Shown: positions 1-11,863, counted from the stretch's first letter. The stretch is DNA of 64,000 nt from Adiantum capillus-veneris (GCA_014529385.2 CM043966.1:111178468-111242467), one strand, 5' to 3'. The notes: generated by a model from the sequence alone, not told the origin. A program made the numbers and translations.

Positions 1-91
1 CCATTTCCCAACTTCTGCATCCTTCCCCTGAGTATGCTTGCATCCTCTACATCTTTCTCCCTCCCTCTTCTCCAGACATCAACAACCACCA

Positions 92-107
92 CCTCTCTCT
101 CCCCCCT

Positions 108-141
<34 letters not shown>

Positions 142-524
142 GAATCAGTGTCGCCTCGCGTACTGATTCTTTCGTTATGCGCACACGATTCCTCTTGCTC
201 ATTACGGGCTACGTGCAGGTTTGCGAGAAAGGAGGGGGGATTGTGTGCTGGACGCGTGGTCATCCTGAGAGCTCGAGAATTTTTTGAGCTCCATAAAGAA
301 GTAGTATAGACCTCTCTCTCTCCCCCCTTCTCTCTCTCTCTCACACACACACACACGAACAGTGTCGCCTCGCGTAATGATTCTTTCGCTATGCGCACAC
401 GATTCCTCTTGGTCATTAAGGGCTACGTGCACGTTTGTGAGAAAGGAGGGGGGATTGTGTGCTGGACGCGTGGCCATCCTGAGAGCTGGAGAATTTATTG
501 AGCTCCATAAAGAAGTAGTATAGA
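92..524. repeat. Tandem duplication (2 x ~217 bp) with CT and CA tracts
   Basis: Unit 1 is about 92-310 and unit 2 about 311-524. Each begins with a (CT)n stretch, passes through a short (CA)n tract, and ends at the same motif, agaagtagtataga. The copies differ by scattered substitutions and by CA-tract length. The open frames crossing it on both strands are low-complexity (Ser/Leu or Arg/Glu) and I do not regard them as genes. Confidence 0.85.
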
Positions 525-1650
525 AGTATAGATAGATAGATATAGAAGTAGTGGGTTCCTATAGTGCATGGGTGGAGGAGGGAGCTTTTCTTTTTATAGA
601 TTGTATAAGATTTTGGGATGAGGGCGAAGTGGACGACATTCGCTTTCTCCAATTATGTGTAGCCTTAGGTTGGGTGACTGAAGCTATCCTTATTCCGGTT
701 TGAGAAGAATACAGCAGATTCTACGGGGAGTATGCGCTTACCTATCGAAGGTCCAACCAACAAGCGGTAAGAGAAATATTACAGGCACTAGGTGACTTGC
801 CCTACTCCCTTGCTAGGGCATGCCATCACATCGTGGAGTGCATTGACAGATCTAGAGCTCCACCCCCTTCTCGTGTCACATTCTATAACCCTCCCCCACC
901 ACCAAACCATTGGCCATACACTTTTGCCAAAGCTGAAACCCCACGCCTGACCACAACCCGCTTGATGACCCTCAAAAAATCATCACGTATTGAGAGAACC
1001 TTATGGGAGTGTTCAATTTAAATGGAATGAGCCATGGGGTAGTGAGCATGAAGTGGAAGAGTCTCAAAAATCTTGGGGAGACCCTATGTAACTCATGTTA
1101 AAATTTGTATCAATTTTTTTCAAGTTTTTATAAAAGAGTAGAAAAAACATAGAGTGTGTATTAATTTTATTTTATTTAAAAATAAAAAAAAAGAAATTTG
1201 CTTTTTGCACTTGAAAGTTAGAAAATATTTCATAAAATCTAACTTTAGTATGTCGATGCAAAGGATTCAAAGCAACGGATATGTGGTTACTCGAGTTCAG
1301 CAATTGGGTGACCAATGCGGAGGAAGCCATAGCCCAACATTTTCTGACAGAATACCTACCCCAATTGTCGCCTAAGATTAAGGGATTAATTATTCAAAAG
1401 TATTAGAGCCATCATTATAAGAAGGCACTCCCTTTTGGCATAGTCAATGGAGGGTTATAACTAGGTCCATCTTGCGTACATTAATTAATTTCCCAGCAAG
1501 ATTCTTTCAATATCTTAAGTTTCAATGCTAGGCCCTTAGTTGCAGTCGATGCACGCGGTCCTCGGACTTTCTCGTCACAACTATGGAGCTACACAACTAC
1601 ACACTTGCAGCAGCCCATACTCTCCGACCTCGGCTAGTCAAGATGACAAC
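525..1650. other. No recognisable gene (525-1650)
   Basis: AT-rich sequence with short open frames only. A stretch near 1255-1400 reads as a possible eroded retroelement fragment in one frame, but no family motif is visible. I see no RNA gene or clear repeat boundary. Confidence 0.5.
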
Positions 1651-1654
<4 letters not shown>

Positions 1655-1713
<59 letters not shown>

Positions 1714-1785
1714 CTCTCTCAGTAGACCAGTGAAGATGGCCCATGTTCTGATACCCTCTTCCTTAGGCAGTGACGACAATGGCAC

Positions 1786-1843
<58 letters not shown>

Positions 1844-1947
1844 AACGCGCGCCAAAAAACCTTGCATTGCAGACATCATATGCTGCCTAATGCAGGCAGC
1901 GTTGGAAAAATCTCCCTATCATTTGGCTCGCCACACTGATGGATGGC

Positions 1948-1984
<37 letters not shown>
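1655..1984. repeat. Three separate (CT)n microsatellites
   Basis: Nearly pure CT runs lie at about 1655-1710, 1791-1838 and 1951-1984, separated by 80-110 bp of unique sequence. They create artificial Ser-Leu and Arg-Glu open frames. The same dinucleotide dominates the arrays at 17.7-18.3 kb and 22.9 kb. Confidence 0.95.
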
Positions 1985-1986
<2 letters not shown>

Positions 1987-2644
1987 TCCTACACGTGCCG
2001 TTCTCTCTGCCAGTGCATCTGTCTCGCTCTGTCTTTTTTTTTTTCTCGCGCACTAGGTGTCAATCGAGCCATCCCCTTTGCTTCCACTGTCCGGAATTCC
2101 CAAAACAAATTAAATTTCTTCAAGGCTTCGGAGATAGATTCCTTGATTAATTTTGAACACTCCAACCAATATAGATACAAGAGTATTTTGGGAATTTTTC
2201 AAAGTTTAGAGGTGTTTTGGGTATTTTCACAAATTTAGAGGGGTATTCTTGTAATTTTCCTCTCAAACTTATTTGTATTACACTCCAACTTTAGCGCTAG
2301 AAGGTGAAACCATTCTCTTACCTACCATCTCCAAGTTTCCCTTTCCTTTTGCATTTGCCTAAACTTTTCACTCCTTCAAGCCCCAAGGCATCATCCAAGA
2401 TGCCGCTTAAAAACAAATTAAAAAAAGATTGAGGGGACATATGTGCCTCTAGGGTGCCTAAGATAGCTTCACATCGTAGAAATTGAAATAGAGGTGTTTT
2501 TATGTTAAGAACCTTTCCAAAGTTGTGAAGCATATGTTAGTTTATTAAAAAAAGTATAATTTCATGTAATGCAATAGTTTCTTAGTTTTTATGGTCTTTC
2601 TTAATTTGACTTTCTTGGTTATACTCAAACCTGTGTTTTAGCAC

Positions 2645-3160
2645 AATGGCTATTAATTTCCCAATATTTTATGGAAGGCCTAACGATAATGCAAGGGAAA
2701 TTTCTCAATACTCTAGAGATGGACCTTCTTGTCTGTAGTCGAGAGACACCAACAAGGTGGAACATAGAGCATTTATCTAGTATTAAGAGAGGAGTTACGG
2801 ACATGGTATGAGGTCTTGCTCTTGATATCCTAGGGATTGGGATACCTATCCAAGATTTCTATAATAGGCTTGGGATTGGGGGGATACTCCTCGAGAAAGT
2901 ATGGAAGCTACTCCTACAGCACCGCCAAATGGACCTCTAGGGCTGTAGCCATTATGAGTCAAATTTCATAGAGGTATGAGGTAGCTGGGATAGAATGATG
3001 AGACAACCCCAACCTTTCTCGAGATTCATGGCAAGTCTCTTTGGCCCTCTAAAAGAGAAAGTAGAGGCAAAGTTTCCTCACACTTTTGAGGATGCCCTCA
3101 GGATAGCAAGAGAGAAGGAACAAAAGCTTAGTTTCCAAGATCACAGGGCCAGGGAGGAGC
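2645..3160 (+). pseudogene. Decayed Ty3-gypsy-type gag fragment
   Basis: A start codon near 2646 opens a frame beginning MAINFPIFYGRP, the usual start of a plant gypsy gag (a short leader then F-x-G). After several stops and frameshifts, the sequence near 3005-3155 reads FSRFMASLFGPLKEKVE followed by FPHTFEDALRIA, typical of the helical gag domain. No protease or reverse transcriptase follows in this orientation. It is a pseudogene; the family call rests on motif likeness only. Confidence 0.55.
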
Positions 3161-3594
3161 ATTAGGGAAAATTTGGACTCACAAAGGGACCCTATAAGGA
3201 GTTTGACTTTACCTCTCTCTAAAAAATTGAGCGCATGGATCAAAATTTATCGGAGATTATACAGCCAAAATGTCCTCTTCAAGCTCTTTCTACTGATGTA
3301 TAGCACACCATGAGATTCTTCATATTTTAGAAGATTCCATTTTTTATTCTTTGGGTGATGTGACAACTCAATTTAGAATCTCTATAGAATTAAAAAATGG
3401 AATCTTCTAAAATATGAAGAATCTCATGGTGTGCTATACATCAGTAGAGCTTGAAGAGTACAATCTGGCTGTAAAATCTCTGACAAATTTGGAATTAATT
3501 TACAATAATTTATCCATATGCCAATCTTTTAGAGAGAGAAAGAGTCAAACTCCTTATAGGGCCCCTTTGCGAGTCTAAATTTTCCGTAATGCGT
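3161..3594. repeat. Long inverted repeat (arms ~190-205 bp, ~40-bp loop)
   Basis: The left arm (about 3161-3348) and right arm (about 3388-3594) are reverse complements with few mismatches. The innermost part, around 3300-3345 and 3390-3440, is almost perfect. The arms contain gag-derived sequence, so this is an inverted duplication of part of the element and not a typical MITE. A transcript across it would fold into a long hairpin. Confidence 0.85.
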
Positions 3595-4105
3595 GACCTT
3601 GTTAAAGAAGAGGGGATGCATGAAGGGAAGATTTCTCCCACACAACAAGTACCACCACCCATGGGCAACTCGCCAGAGGAATCTCTAGCTAGAATCACTC
3701 GGCAACTAGAGAACCTCGCTCTTAATCTCATGCATAAGTCGGTGGATCCACCTAGAGACCAAAACTACAGGGGGCAAAGAAGGCAAAATCTAGGGTATCA
3801 ATTGTGGTAAAGAGAGACACGGCATGTACAATTTCCCATATCCTAGAAGGGAGCCCAGAGAACCTATGCCTATAAATAGGCCAATATACCAAAGGCCACC
3901 ACTGAGGGCTAGACTAGCATTGGCACCACCTACAATGGTACCTCCAGTGCCACCTGTAGTAGCACCTATGGTCCCACAACACCCATTTCCACCACAACTT
4001 GCACCCCCACTCGTAGAAAATAGAACTATGAATATTATTGGGTTAGAGGAATGCCAAGTGGGGATGAGAGAACACGTGAGGTTAAGGTTATGCCTGCAGT
4101 AAAGT
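3589..4105 (+). pseudogene. Gag remnant after the palindrome, Pro-rich
   Basis: The frame at 3589-3810 has a gag-like helical part (ESLARITRQLENLALNL). A shifted frame at 3824-4102 is proline-rich. Around 3800-3830 an eroded zinc-knuckle-like segment (C-G-K-E-R-H) can be read through a stop. It continues the gag fragment that begins near 2645. No enzyme domain was seen after it. Confidence 0.4.
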
Positions 4106-4443
4106 GAACAAGAGGGAACCATAGCAAGGAAACTGTAGACAAAGATGAAGACATTTGAAGAGGCAACAGAGAATCTTCAAGAGAAGTGAGACTAGCAAAT
4201 GACGAAGAAGAGCCAAGAAGCTAAGGAGGAAGATCACAGTTAAAGAATTCCCTTTCGGAGAGGGTCGTGAGTCCTATAGCTTGATAGAGGACTTAGGGGT
4301 TCAAAAACCAAATATAACTTATCCATAACTTTTAGAATTATCACCATTACTTAGAAAACAATGGTCAAAATTTTCAAGCACTCGGAGATCAAAGAAAAAG
4401 TTAGCAAGGCCAGTTGGGTTGGTTAAGGCTGACTCGAAGGGAG
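4106..4443. other. No recognisable gene (4106-4443)
   Basis: Purine-rich, stop-dense sequence downstream of the gag remnant. It could be the eroded protease region of the same element, but no D-T-G or D-S-G motif is visible. Confidence 0.4.
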
Positions 4444-4551
4444 ATGTTGTTGTTTTTTCTCTTAGTGAGTTTGTTTGTTTGTGTCGTTAGTTGTTTCATG
4501 TTGTTGTTTTTTCTCTTAGTGAGTTTGTTTGTTTGTGTCGTTAGTTGTTTC
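4444..4551. repeat. Perfect 54-bp tandem duplication
   Basis: Units 4444-4497 and 4498-4551 are identical (ATGTTGTTGTTTTTTC...), implying a recent slippage or duplication event. The sequence reads as hydrophobic residues on the plus strand, but no gene context supports coding. Confidence 0.9.
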
Positions 4552-5160
4552 ATGGTTGCTGTGCCTGCAGAGAACTCCCCATTTGTAAATTTAGCATAGT
4601 TCTAACCTTGTGGTATCTATGTCTTATCCAGTTTTCTTTATTTTTTTAAAACAACTCATCATGAATCTATTATACCCCATGCAAGAAATTGTCATATGCT
4701 AATGTATTGAAGAAGGACTTGAGTTTTGAATGCAGGAGAGCGCTGTTGAACTTTCCCTATAATACATGATGAGAATACGGGATTCCATCTAGGGGGGGTT
4801 TTCGATTCATTTCAAACTTAGTATGAGCACTCTTGTTCTTACTCCCCCTCCTCTAAAATTAGAAAGAAGCATATGTTTGGGGTATGGTTTGTTTTAACGG
4901 TGAATTGGTTTGCTTACCCACACAAAATGTAAAAAAACCCATGTGTTCAGTGCAAGGACTGAGCATGCACTATCTCTATAGGCCAAAACAGGTAAAACTG
5001 CCAAAACAGGCAACTAATACTTATTCTCTGAAAAGGGTACAAACGGAGTTGGATCGACATGTGAGTTTGTTTGTTGCGAAGATAACATGTTTATCTTAGA
5101 TTTGAGCACTCAACCTCATCAATCGAACATACGAGCTAAAGATGGAGAATTTAACAGTAA
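4552..5160. other. No recognisable gene (4552-5160)
   Basis: AT-rich unique sequence with only short frames. It may include the 5' edge of the LTR that follows, which I could not place. Confidence 0.4.
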
Positions 5161-5361
5161 ACGCAGCAAGTGCGGGAATATTTAACGGGAGCAGGATGAA
5201 GCCCATACCAAAGTGCAATGTAACGTCAAGGAGGAAATCGGGCTTGTAAGAGTTCCAAGATGTATAATTCTTAGCCCATTTCTTGTAATTAACCTATTTT
5301 CTAAAGGATGTCCGCCCAAATGTGAAAAGACTAAGTTATTAGCCCTGACTTTCAACCTAGG

Positions 5362-5368
5362 TATATAA
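5362..5368 (+). promoter_or_regulatory. TATA box of element I LTR
   Basis: TATATAA lies within CCTAGGTATATAAG. The same context, TTAACCTAGG then TATATAAG, recurs at 15371 in the LTR of the large element. Confidence 0.55.
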
Positions 5369-5440
5369 GTGAACACTTTTAGGAATTAGAGCCCCTTTTG
5401 GTCATTTTAGTTATTTCTTTAAAGAGATCTCTAACTCTTA

Positions 5441-6661
5441 GCTCTCCTCTACTCTTAGCATGCTTCAAGCTTCCATAGATTAAGAAACCCATTGTATTTG
5501 ATCCGCCATGATTAATGAAGTGGGGCTACTCTCTAATCTCTTTCACTCTTGCAATGTTATGTTTGAGCTATGCATCCCTCTTGTTTAGTGATTAAATGAT
5601 TGATGTGTGTGTATTTGCTTGCTTTAAGCTTAGTTGACGAGCATTTCTCTATTAATTAAGTAGTGTGGGTGAGTTTATGAGTATTAAGTGCTTTGCATTG
5701 AATGTTTATTCATTGCCTCATTGCTTGATTAGAGAAGGATTAGCATGTTTAATTCATAAATGCAATCAATGGTAGCTTCATCATTGTTAGAGAGTGAGAT
5801 TGATTGATTAGGAGTGAGTGATTAGCTTCTTCATAGCTAATCAAATCGATTAGTAGTATTGAGTGGTTAGATTGAGCAGCCATTAGGCTACCCATGTGTG
5901 CATTGTTAGAGACTCCTTTGCCTTGACAAAGCAAGGTTTCCTCCATGAGCTAGCCGGGTAAAGCTTCCCGTGTACATTTCTTCTTACGAAGGTTTTTGAG
6001 GAGCCGCTATGCGAGTTGGCCCAAACGAAGCTCTCCTCTAGTCTTAGCATACTTGAAGCTTCCATAGCTTAAGCAACCCATTGTATTTGATTCGCCATGA
6101 TTAATGAAGTGGGCTACTCTCTAATCTCTTTCATTCTTGCAATGTTATTTTGAGCTATGCATGCACAATGTTTAGTGATTAAACGATTGATTTGTGTGTA
6201 TTTTCTTGCCTTAAGCCTAGTTGATTAACATTTCTCTCTTGATTAAGTAGTGTGGGTGAGTTTATGAATATTAAGTGCTTGTATTGCATGTTTATTCATT
6301 CCCTCATTGATTAATTAGAGAAGGATTAGCATGTTTAATTCACAAATGCAATCAATGGTAGTTTAGTCATTGTTAGAGAGTGAGATTGATTGATTAGTAG
6401 TGAGTGATTAGCTTTTTCATTGTTAGAGAGTGAGATTGATTGATTAGTAGTGAGTGATTAGCTTTTTCATAGATAATCAAATCGATTAGTAGGATTGAGT
6501 GATTAGATTGAGCGGCCATTAGGTTACCCATGTGTGCATTGCTAGAGACTCCTTTGCATTGACAACACGAGGTTTTCTCCATGAGCTAGCCGGGTTAAGC
6601 TTTCGGTTGACACTTCTTCTTAGGAAGGTTGTTGAGGAGCCTTTATGCGAGCTAGCCCAAA
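5441..6661. repeat. Internal ~600-bp tandem duplication inside the LTR
   Basis: Copy 1 (about 5441-6031) and copy 2 (about 6032-6661) both run from CTCTCCTCTA to ...GCCCAAAC. They have diverged by several percent. Only the second copy abuts the primer site, so this is a duplication within one LTR and not two LTRs. Confidence 0.8.
6368..6467. repeat. 50-bp tandem duplication within LTR copy 2
   Basis: Two identical adjacent 50-bp units begin with CATTGTTAGAGAGTGAG at 6368 and 6418. The unit is single in LTR copy 1, so it arose after the larger duplication. Confidence 0.85.
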
Positions 6662-6664
6662 CAA

Positions 6665-6683
6665 TGGCGCCACTGCCGGGGAT
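6665..6683 (+). other. Primer binding site, tRNA-Asp type
   Basis: TGGCGCCACTGCCGGGGAT matches the plant tRNA-Asp 3' end complement used by the Tat/Athila group of gypsy elements (one central mismatch). It lies one or two bases after the LTR. Confidence 0.8.
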
Positions 6684-7150
6684 CAATTCTCCCTAAACTA
6701 GTGTGTCACTTGCATTGCAATGGGTACACCATAGCTCCTTTGGTTGCAAAACCAGTGGATTGAAATTACATTAGTTGTTGGGCTAGGTGTGGGACTAGCT
6801 TAGTTGTTTCCTCTTGTTATTTCATTTCAAATTTAGAGTTGTGGGTTCTCTAAAACCTTCACCCAAGCTATGCGGTTGAGTCATTCCCACCACCATTAGT
6901 TAGCATTTTCATTGTGTTAGTTATTTTAATTTATGTTTTTTGTTTAATTCTGGTTTTATTTAGTGTTTGATTAGGAATGGGTAGCTAGTTATACATTGTT
7001 TAAATGAGCATTTAGTGATTTAGATTTTAGTGCATTAGAAAGTGTTGTTAATTTAGGCATTTGTATAAGGGCTTGGTTGCAAGTGAGGTAGGCATTTTTT
7101 TATTGCAAGGAGAGGTACCTTGGGTAGTCCGACTAGCGTATTGTGAGGCC
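6684..7150 (+). other. Leader of element I, left of the copia insertion
   Basis: AT-rich sequence without an open frame. Its last part, GTAGTCCGACTAGCG...GGCCCAAAC, recurs in diverged form near 12937, showing that it belongs to a locally repeated internal unit continuing at 12621. Confidence 0.5.
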
Positions 7151-7155
7151 CAAAC

Positions 7156-7241
7156 TATTAAGAAATATGACGTAGCTAAGTAGATAATTGAGTAGATTAC
7201 TTAATGGAGAGATATAATTTACACACACAAAAGATTATAGC

Positions 7242-7285
<44 letters not shown>

Positions 7286-7888
7286 CACGATATACATGGT
7301 TCACTCAATGTGGGCTACGTCCACAGGAAAGAAGCCACTCAATGGATTTACTACCTCAAAACAAGAAGTAGGTTACAAAGGGATTATACCCTTTTGGAGC
7401 TCCCGCCTTGTTGCACTCTCACCACCTCACACCCACCTTGTTGCATCAACTTCACACTATGAAATGTGTGTAGAAATGGCCTCCTTTTATAGGCCAGAAG
7501 GGCTTCCCTCTCTCATGAAAGGTAGCCATGTGTAGCCGCCCTTGTGTAGATAAGTCCAAATCGGACCCTTCAATCTGCCCATGTGTGGCCGCCCTTGAGA
7601 AAGACACGTTCTCCTTTGAAATCAGCCACCGGCCATTGACTTCCAACCACCGACCACCGACCAGCCGGCCAGTGGTCGGCTGGTTTTCAACCACTTTTTG
7701 ACCGCCGTCCGGCCATAATATTCCGACGACGACTAGGCGTGAAAATTTTGGTTTTCGGCGAGTGATTTTATTTTTCGGCGAGTTATTTTTCTTCACACAC
7801 AATGGCTACTCCTCATAATGGGGGCCTTACAAATGTGCGTTTTTAACACAAAAAATTACAAGGGGTAAATCATGCTCCATACTTAACA
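7156..7888 (-). repeat. 3' LTR of the copia element
   Basis: A direct repeat of 11864-12620. Its outer end has mutated (TATTAAG for TGTTAGG). It carries a (GA)n run at about 7244-7281 that is much shorter in the partner LTR, showing microsatellite growth after insertion. TATAAAAGG on the minus strand (7483-7492) is the LTR TATA box. Confidence 0.9.
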
Positions 7889-7899
7889 ATCTCCCACTT
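7889..7899 (-). other. Polypurine tract of the copia element
   Basis: Minus strand AAGTGGGAGAT directly precedes the 3' LTR, the expected plus-strand priming site. Confidence 0.75.
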
Positions 7900-9477
7900 G
7901 GAGACTGATCTCCAAACGAAATCTGTGACTGCTTTCCATCCTTGATTTTTATCCTTGAATGCCAATTGAAGATGAGAAAAAGCTCAACTTCTCCTTGTTG
8001 ACCACCTTTGTAAACATGTCTGCAGGATTTTCACTTGTATGCACCTTTCCTAGCTTTAGTTGTCCCTCTTCCAAAAGAGTGCGTATGAAGTGATATCTCA
8101 CCTGAATATGCGTTGTCCTTCAATTAAAGACTGAGTTATTTGCAAGATGGATAGCGCTTTGGCTATCACTGTAGAAGACACAATTGTCTTGTTTGAATCC
8201 AAGCTCTACTAATAATCTGTGAAGCCACAGAATTTCTTTGCTTGCCTCTGTCATTTCTACATACTTTGTTTCCGTGGTAGAAAGTGAGATCACTTTCTAC
8301 AGCTTTGAAGCCCAACTTACTTCTGTGCCTCCAATTGTGAAGACATAGCTAGTAGTGCTCCTTCAAGTATCTTTGTCACCTGCCATATCTGTATCAGCAT
8401 ACCCTTCCAAAAAAATATCAGTTCCTCAAAAATACAAAGAATTTGTTGTTGTCCCTTTTAGATACCTAAGTATCTGCTGCAGAGCCTGCCCGTTCTCTTT
8501 ACCTGGGTTATCCATGAACCTACTTACAACTCCCACTACATGTGCAATGTCTGGCCTTGTCCAAACCATAGCATACATAAGAGAACCTACCTCTGCAGCA
8601 TATGGAACTTTAGACATATACGCTATCTTCTCTTGTGTCTTTGGACACATATCCTTGGTTAGTTTAAAGTGACCAGCCAAAGGTGTAGAAACCATTTTTG
8701 CATTTTTCATTGCAAACCTTTCTAGTACCTTTTTGATGTAATCCTCTTGAGATAGCTTTATTGTCTTCTTCGTCCTGTCCCTTGATATCTTCATACCAAG
8801 TATCCTCTTTGCAACACCTAAATCTTTCATTGAAAAAGAATTAGAGAGCTCCTCTTTTAGGTCTTTGATGTCCTACATGTTAGCACTTGCAATCAGCATG
8901 TCATCAACATACAACATTAGGATGATGAACTTCCCATCTCCCAAATTCTTTGTGTCGATGCAGTGATCCGAGTTGCATCTTGTGAATTCATGATCCAACA
9001 TCCATCGATCAAACTTCAAGTACCATTGTCTTGATTCTTGCTTTAAACCATACAAGCTCTTCTTTAATCTGCAAACCATTTTCTCCTTACCTTTTACTTC
9101 ATACCCCTTGGTTGAAGCATGTAAATTTCCTCCTCTAAGTCACCATGAGGGAATGCCGTATTTACATCCATTTGCTCGAGATTTAAATCATGAGCAGCCA
9201 CAAGGCTTAAGACAAGCCTAATTGAGTTCATTTTTACAACAGGAGAAAATATTTCATTGAAGTCAATACCTTTTTTTTTAGAAAACCCTTTTACCACAAG
9301 CCTAGACTTGTACCTTATCTTTCCACCTTCTTCTTCCTTCAGCTTGTAGACCCATTTGTTTTGCAGTTCCCTCTTACCTTTAGGCAACTCAACCAACTCC
9401 CATGTTTGGTTGCGATGTAATGATTCCATCTCCACTTGCATGCTCATCATCCATTCTTCTTTGAATTCGTGATGCAT
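7900..9477 (-). pseudogene. Copia reverse transcriptase and RNase H
   Basis: Minus-strand frames 9477-9094, 9079-8873 and 8830-8426 together give the copia reverse transcriptase. The first has KGIDFNEIFSPVVK and the EQMDVNTAF block, the second the catalytic YVDDML, and the third KVLERFAMKNAK and WTRPDIAHVVG. RNase H follows in broken frames down to about 7900, where NPADMFTKVV, the usual copia C-terminus, can be read (near 8030-8000). The breaks are frameshifts and stops. In a live element this enzyme would make cDNA from the element RNA inside the particle. Confidence 0.88.
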
Positions 9478-9576
9478 AGCTTATTCGTATGATTCTGGCT
9501 CTCCAGAATCAGAGATTAAGAGATGGTTGAACGAAGGAAACAACCTTTCTAGAGGTCTACTTTCTCTTGTAGATCT

Positions 9577-10627
9577 TCAGGGAATAGGTTGAGGCTCCTC
9601 ATTTGGTTGACGTTGTTGCAGATTGTCACCGTTTGTTGTCCTTGAGTCTTCACCGTCCTCAAGCTCCATGTACTCATCACATGTTTGTTTTGTTTGTTTT
9701 CTTTCCAAGTAATCTTTGTACATATTTTGTCCGTTAAAAATTACATCCCTACTCCTAAAGATTTTACCATCTTCAGGATTCCATAGGCGATACCCAAAGT
9801 CACCTTCTCCATAGCCAAAGAAGAAACACTTTTTGGACTTTGCATCTAGCTTTGATCTTAGGCTTCTATCTATGTGTATGAAAGCCAACATCCAAACACT
9901 TTGAGAAATGAATAATTCACAAGTTTAACTGTCCATGCCTCTTCCGGAACTCCCCCATCCAATGTCGTTGAGGATGATCGGTTGATTAAGTACATGGACG
10001 TACTTACAACTTCCGCCCACCAAAGCTCAAGTGGTAGGCCTGCAGGTTACCGCATACTTCGTGCTCGCTCCATGATTGTTCTATTCATACTTTTAGAAAT
10101 GCCATTTTGTTGAGGTTTCCTTGGGGTTGTTCTTTGCCTCCGAATGCCATTGCTAGCACAAAAGCTTGGCTATAATATTCGCCTCCATTGTTGAATCTGA
10201 GGCATTTAACCTTAGGACCTCTTTCATTCTCCACAAAGGCTTTCCATCTTTGAAATATGGAAAACACATCGGATTTATTCTTCATTACATAAATCCAGGT
10301 TTTCCTAGTCACATCGTCTATGAATGTTACATAGTATAATGAGCCACCAAGTGAGGGTGTACTTGTAGGACCCCAACTGTCAGAATGAACCAACTCAAGT
10401 TTTTTTTTTCTTTCATTTCTAGATTTTTGAAAATTTTCACTCGTTTGTTTACCATAAACACAATCTTCACAGAACTCTAGGTCCACTTCTTTCAAACTTG
10501 GTAGAAGCTTCTTTATTTGAAGGATTTGCACTTTGGCAATCATATGCCCAAGCTGGTAGTGCCACACCGCACTGCCGACTTCTGTAGTTGTTGCACAAGC
10601 TGAAGGTTGCATGCTAACAGTACACAA
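9577..10627 (-). pseudogene. Copia GAG-pre domain and integrase
   Basis: Frame 10627-10085 starts with the GAG-pre-integrase zinc finger (WHYQLGH then CEDCVYGKQ) and enters the integrase core (LVHSDSWGP, YYVTFIDD). The second catalytic Asp is altered: CLRFNNGGEY stands where LRSDNGGEY is normal. Frame 9891-9577 is the C-terminal part (KCFFFGYGEGDFGYRLW then RSRDVIFNG). The stretch between them is broken. The family inserts element cDNA into the genome; this copy is inactive. Confidence 0.85.
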
Positions 10628-10639
10628 TTAGAGTGTACC

Positions 10640-10960
10640 AACCTTTTCTCCCTTGGAAACCACCAAAGATCTTCCACCATTTGCTTATGAATGCAATGTT
10701 GTGACCTTCATCGTCCAATCGTCCTGTAGAGATCAGATTTTTGCAAAGAGAAGAAACATGCCTAACATCTTTAAGCTTCCATTCATTTTCATTAGCAGTT
10801 TTGACACAAATTATACCTTAGCCAACAATTTCACAAGCTTCATCATCTCCCAAGTATACATGCCCAAAATTACCTTTGGTATAATCTTGGAAATGTTTCT
10901 TGTGTGGTGTTGCATGGAATGAAGCCCCAAAATCTACTATCTAGGAATTAGACACATTGT
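10640..10960 (-). pseudogene. Copia aspartic protease
   Basis: Near 10950 the minus strand reads IVDFGASFHATP, the copia protease motif (normally DSGAS), followed by YLGDDEACEIVGKG and VRHVSSLCKNLIS. The active-site Ser has become Phe and a stop precedes the motif. It lies between gag and integrase, as expected. Confidence 0.75.
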
Positions 10961-11049
10961 CTAATGAGAGAATTAGATCATCTTGCTCTACTTTACCTGC
11001 CACATTGGCCTCCGATGTTGGATTGTTCTCTTGAGACTCCGACTCCTTC

Positions 11050-11791
11050 TTCTTCTTCAACTAGAAATATTTCTTGACGTGGCCCTTCTTACTGCAGTTC
11101 CAACATTCAAGAACTGACTTTGTGCGTGACTTGCTCCGTCTTGAGCAATCATGACCCTTTTGTTTTTTGAACCTCTCGTTAGACCTTCCTCTTGTTTCCA
11201 CTGACAGTGCAACACTTGTTGATTCTCCTGTGCTTCTCTCTCGCATTTCCTCACTTAGGAGAACACCCACAACATCATCAAACTTAAGAGTATTTGTGCC
11301 AGAAATAGAATTACTTACAACCATCACAAGGCTGTCCCAACTATCTGCTGGTAGAGACGACAATATAAGGAGAGCTCGCACTTCTTCATCAAAATTTATT
11401 TTCACCGATCGAAGCTGACTTATGTTTGTGTTAAAGTCATTTAGGTGTTATGCAACTGAACCATTCTCTTCCATCTTTAGATTGAATAAGCGCTTCATGA
11501 GAAATACCTTATTGGATACTGATGGTTTCTCGTAGAAGTCATCAAGTGACTTCATCAAGTCCTCTGTGGTCTTCATCTCCAAAATGTTGAAGTCCACCAT
11601 TGACGCCAAGCGTAACCGGATTGTTCCCAGTGCCTTTCGATCAAGGACAATCCATGGTTCATCTGCCATTGTTAGGGCTTCTTTGCAAGACCGCCTAGTG
11701 GAAAATAGAGATAGTCTTCAATCTGCATCTTCCAATGTTGGTAGTTTTTTCTGTTGAACTTCTTGATCTTGAGCTTCCCTTCCTCCGCCAT
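11050..11791 (-). pseudogene. Copia gag (UBN2 type)
   Basis: The start codon at 11791-11789 opens MAEEGKLKIKKFNRKNYQHW, the normal beginning of a copia gag. A frameshift near 11690 leads into frame 11669-11448 (LKSLDDFYEKPS region) and then 11405-11061. The zinc knuckle CWNCSKKGHVKKYF has lost its last Cys to Phe. In a working element Gag forms the particle that packages element RNA. Confidence 0.85.
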
Positions 11792-11850
11792 TACTCCCAC
11801 TCACTTCAAGGAATCCTTTCCTTGAGATAATTTAGCTACGAGCAAACCTT

Positions 11851-11861
11851 GTCGGATACCA
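11851..11861 (-). other. Primer binding site, tRNA-Met type (copia)
   Basis: Minus strand TGGTATCCGAC lies two bases after the 5' LTR; the usual copia site is TGGTATCAGAGC. Confidence 0.8.
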
Positions 11862-11863
11862 TT

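Larger units (their letters stand above)
5161..6663 (+). mobile_element. 5' LTR of an old Ty3-gypsy-like element (element I)
   Basis: The segment ends directly before a tRNA-Asp-type primer binding site and contains a TATA box, so it is an LTR in plus orientation. Its promoter region (TTCAACCTAGGTATATAAG) closely resembles that of the LTR at 15063-15975, so the two elements are related. The left edge is not defined. About 1.2 kb of it is an internal tandem duplication. The internal region is only about 1.4 kb once the nested copia element is removed, so the element is non-autonomous. Confidence 0.6.

Noticed and set aside
34-652. Open frames over the CT/CA tandem duplication
   Set aside because: Frames on both strands are low-complexity translations of microsatellite DNA and are duplicated with it.
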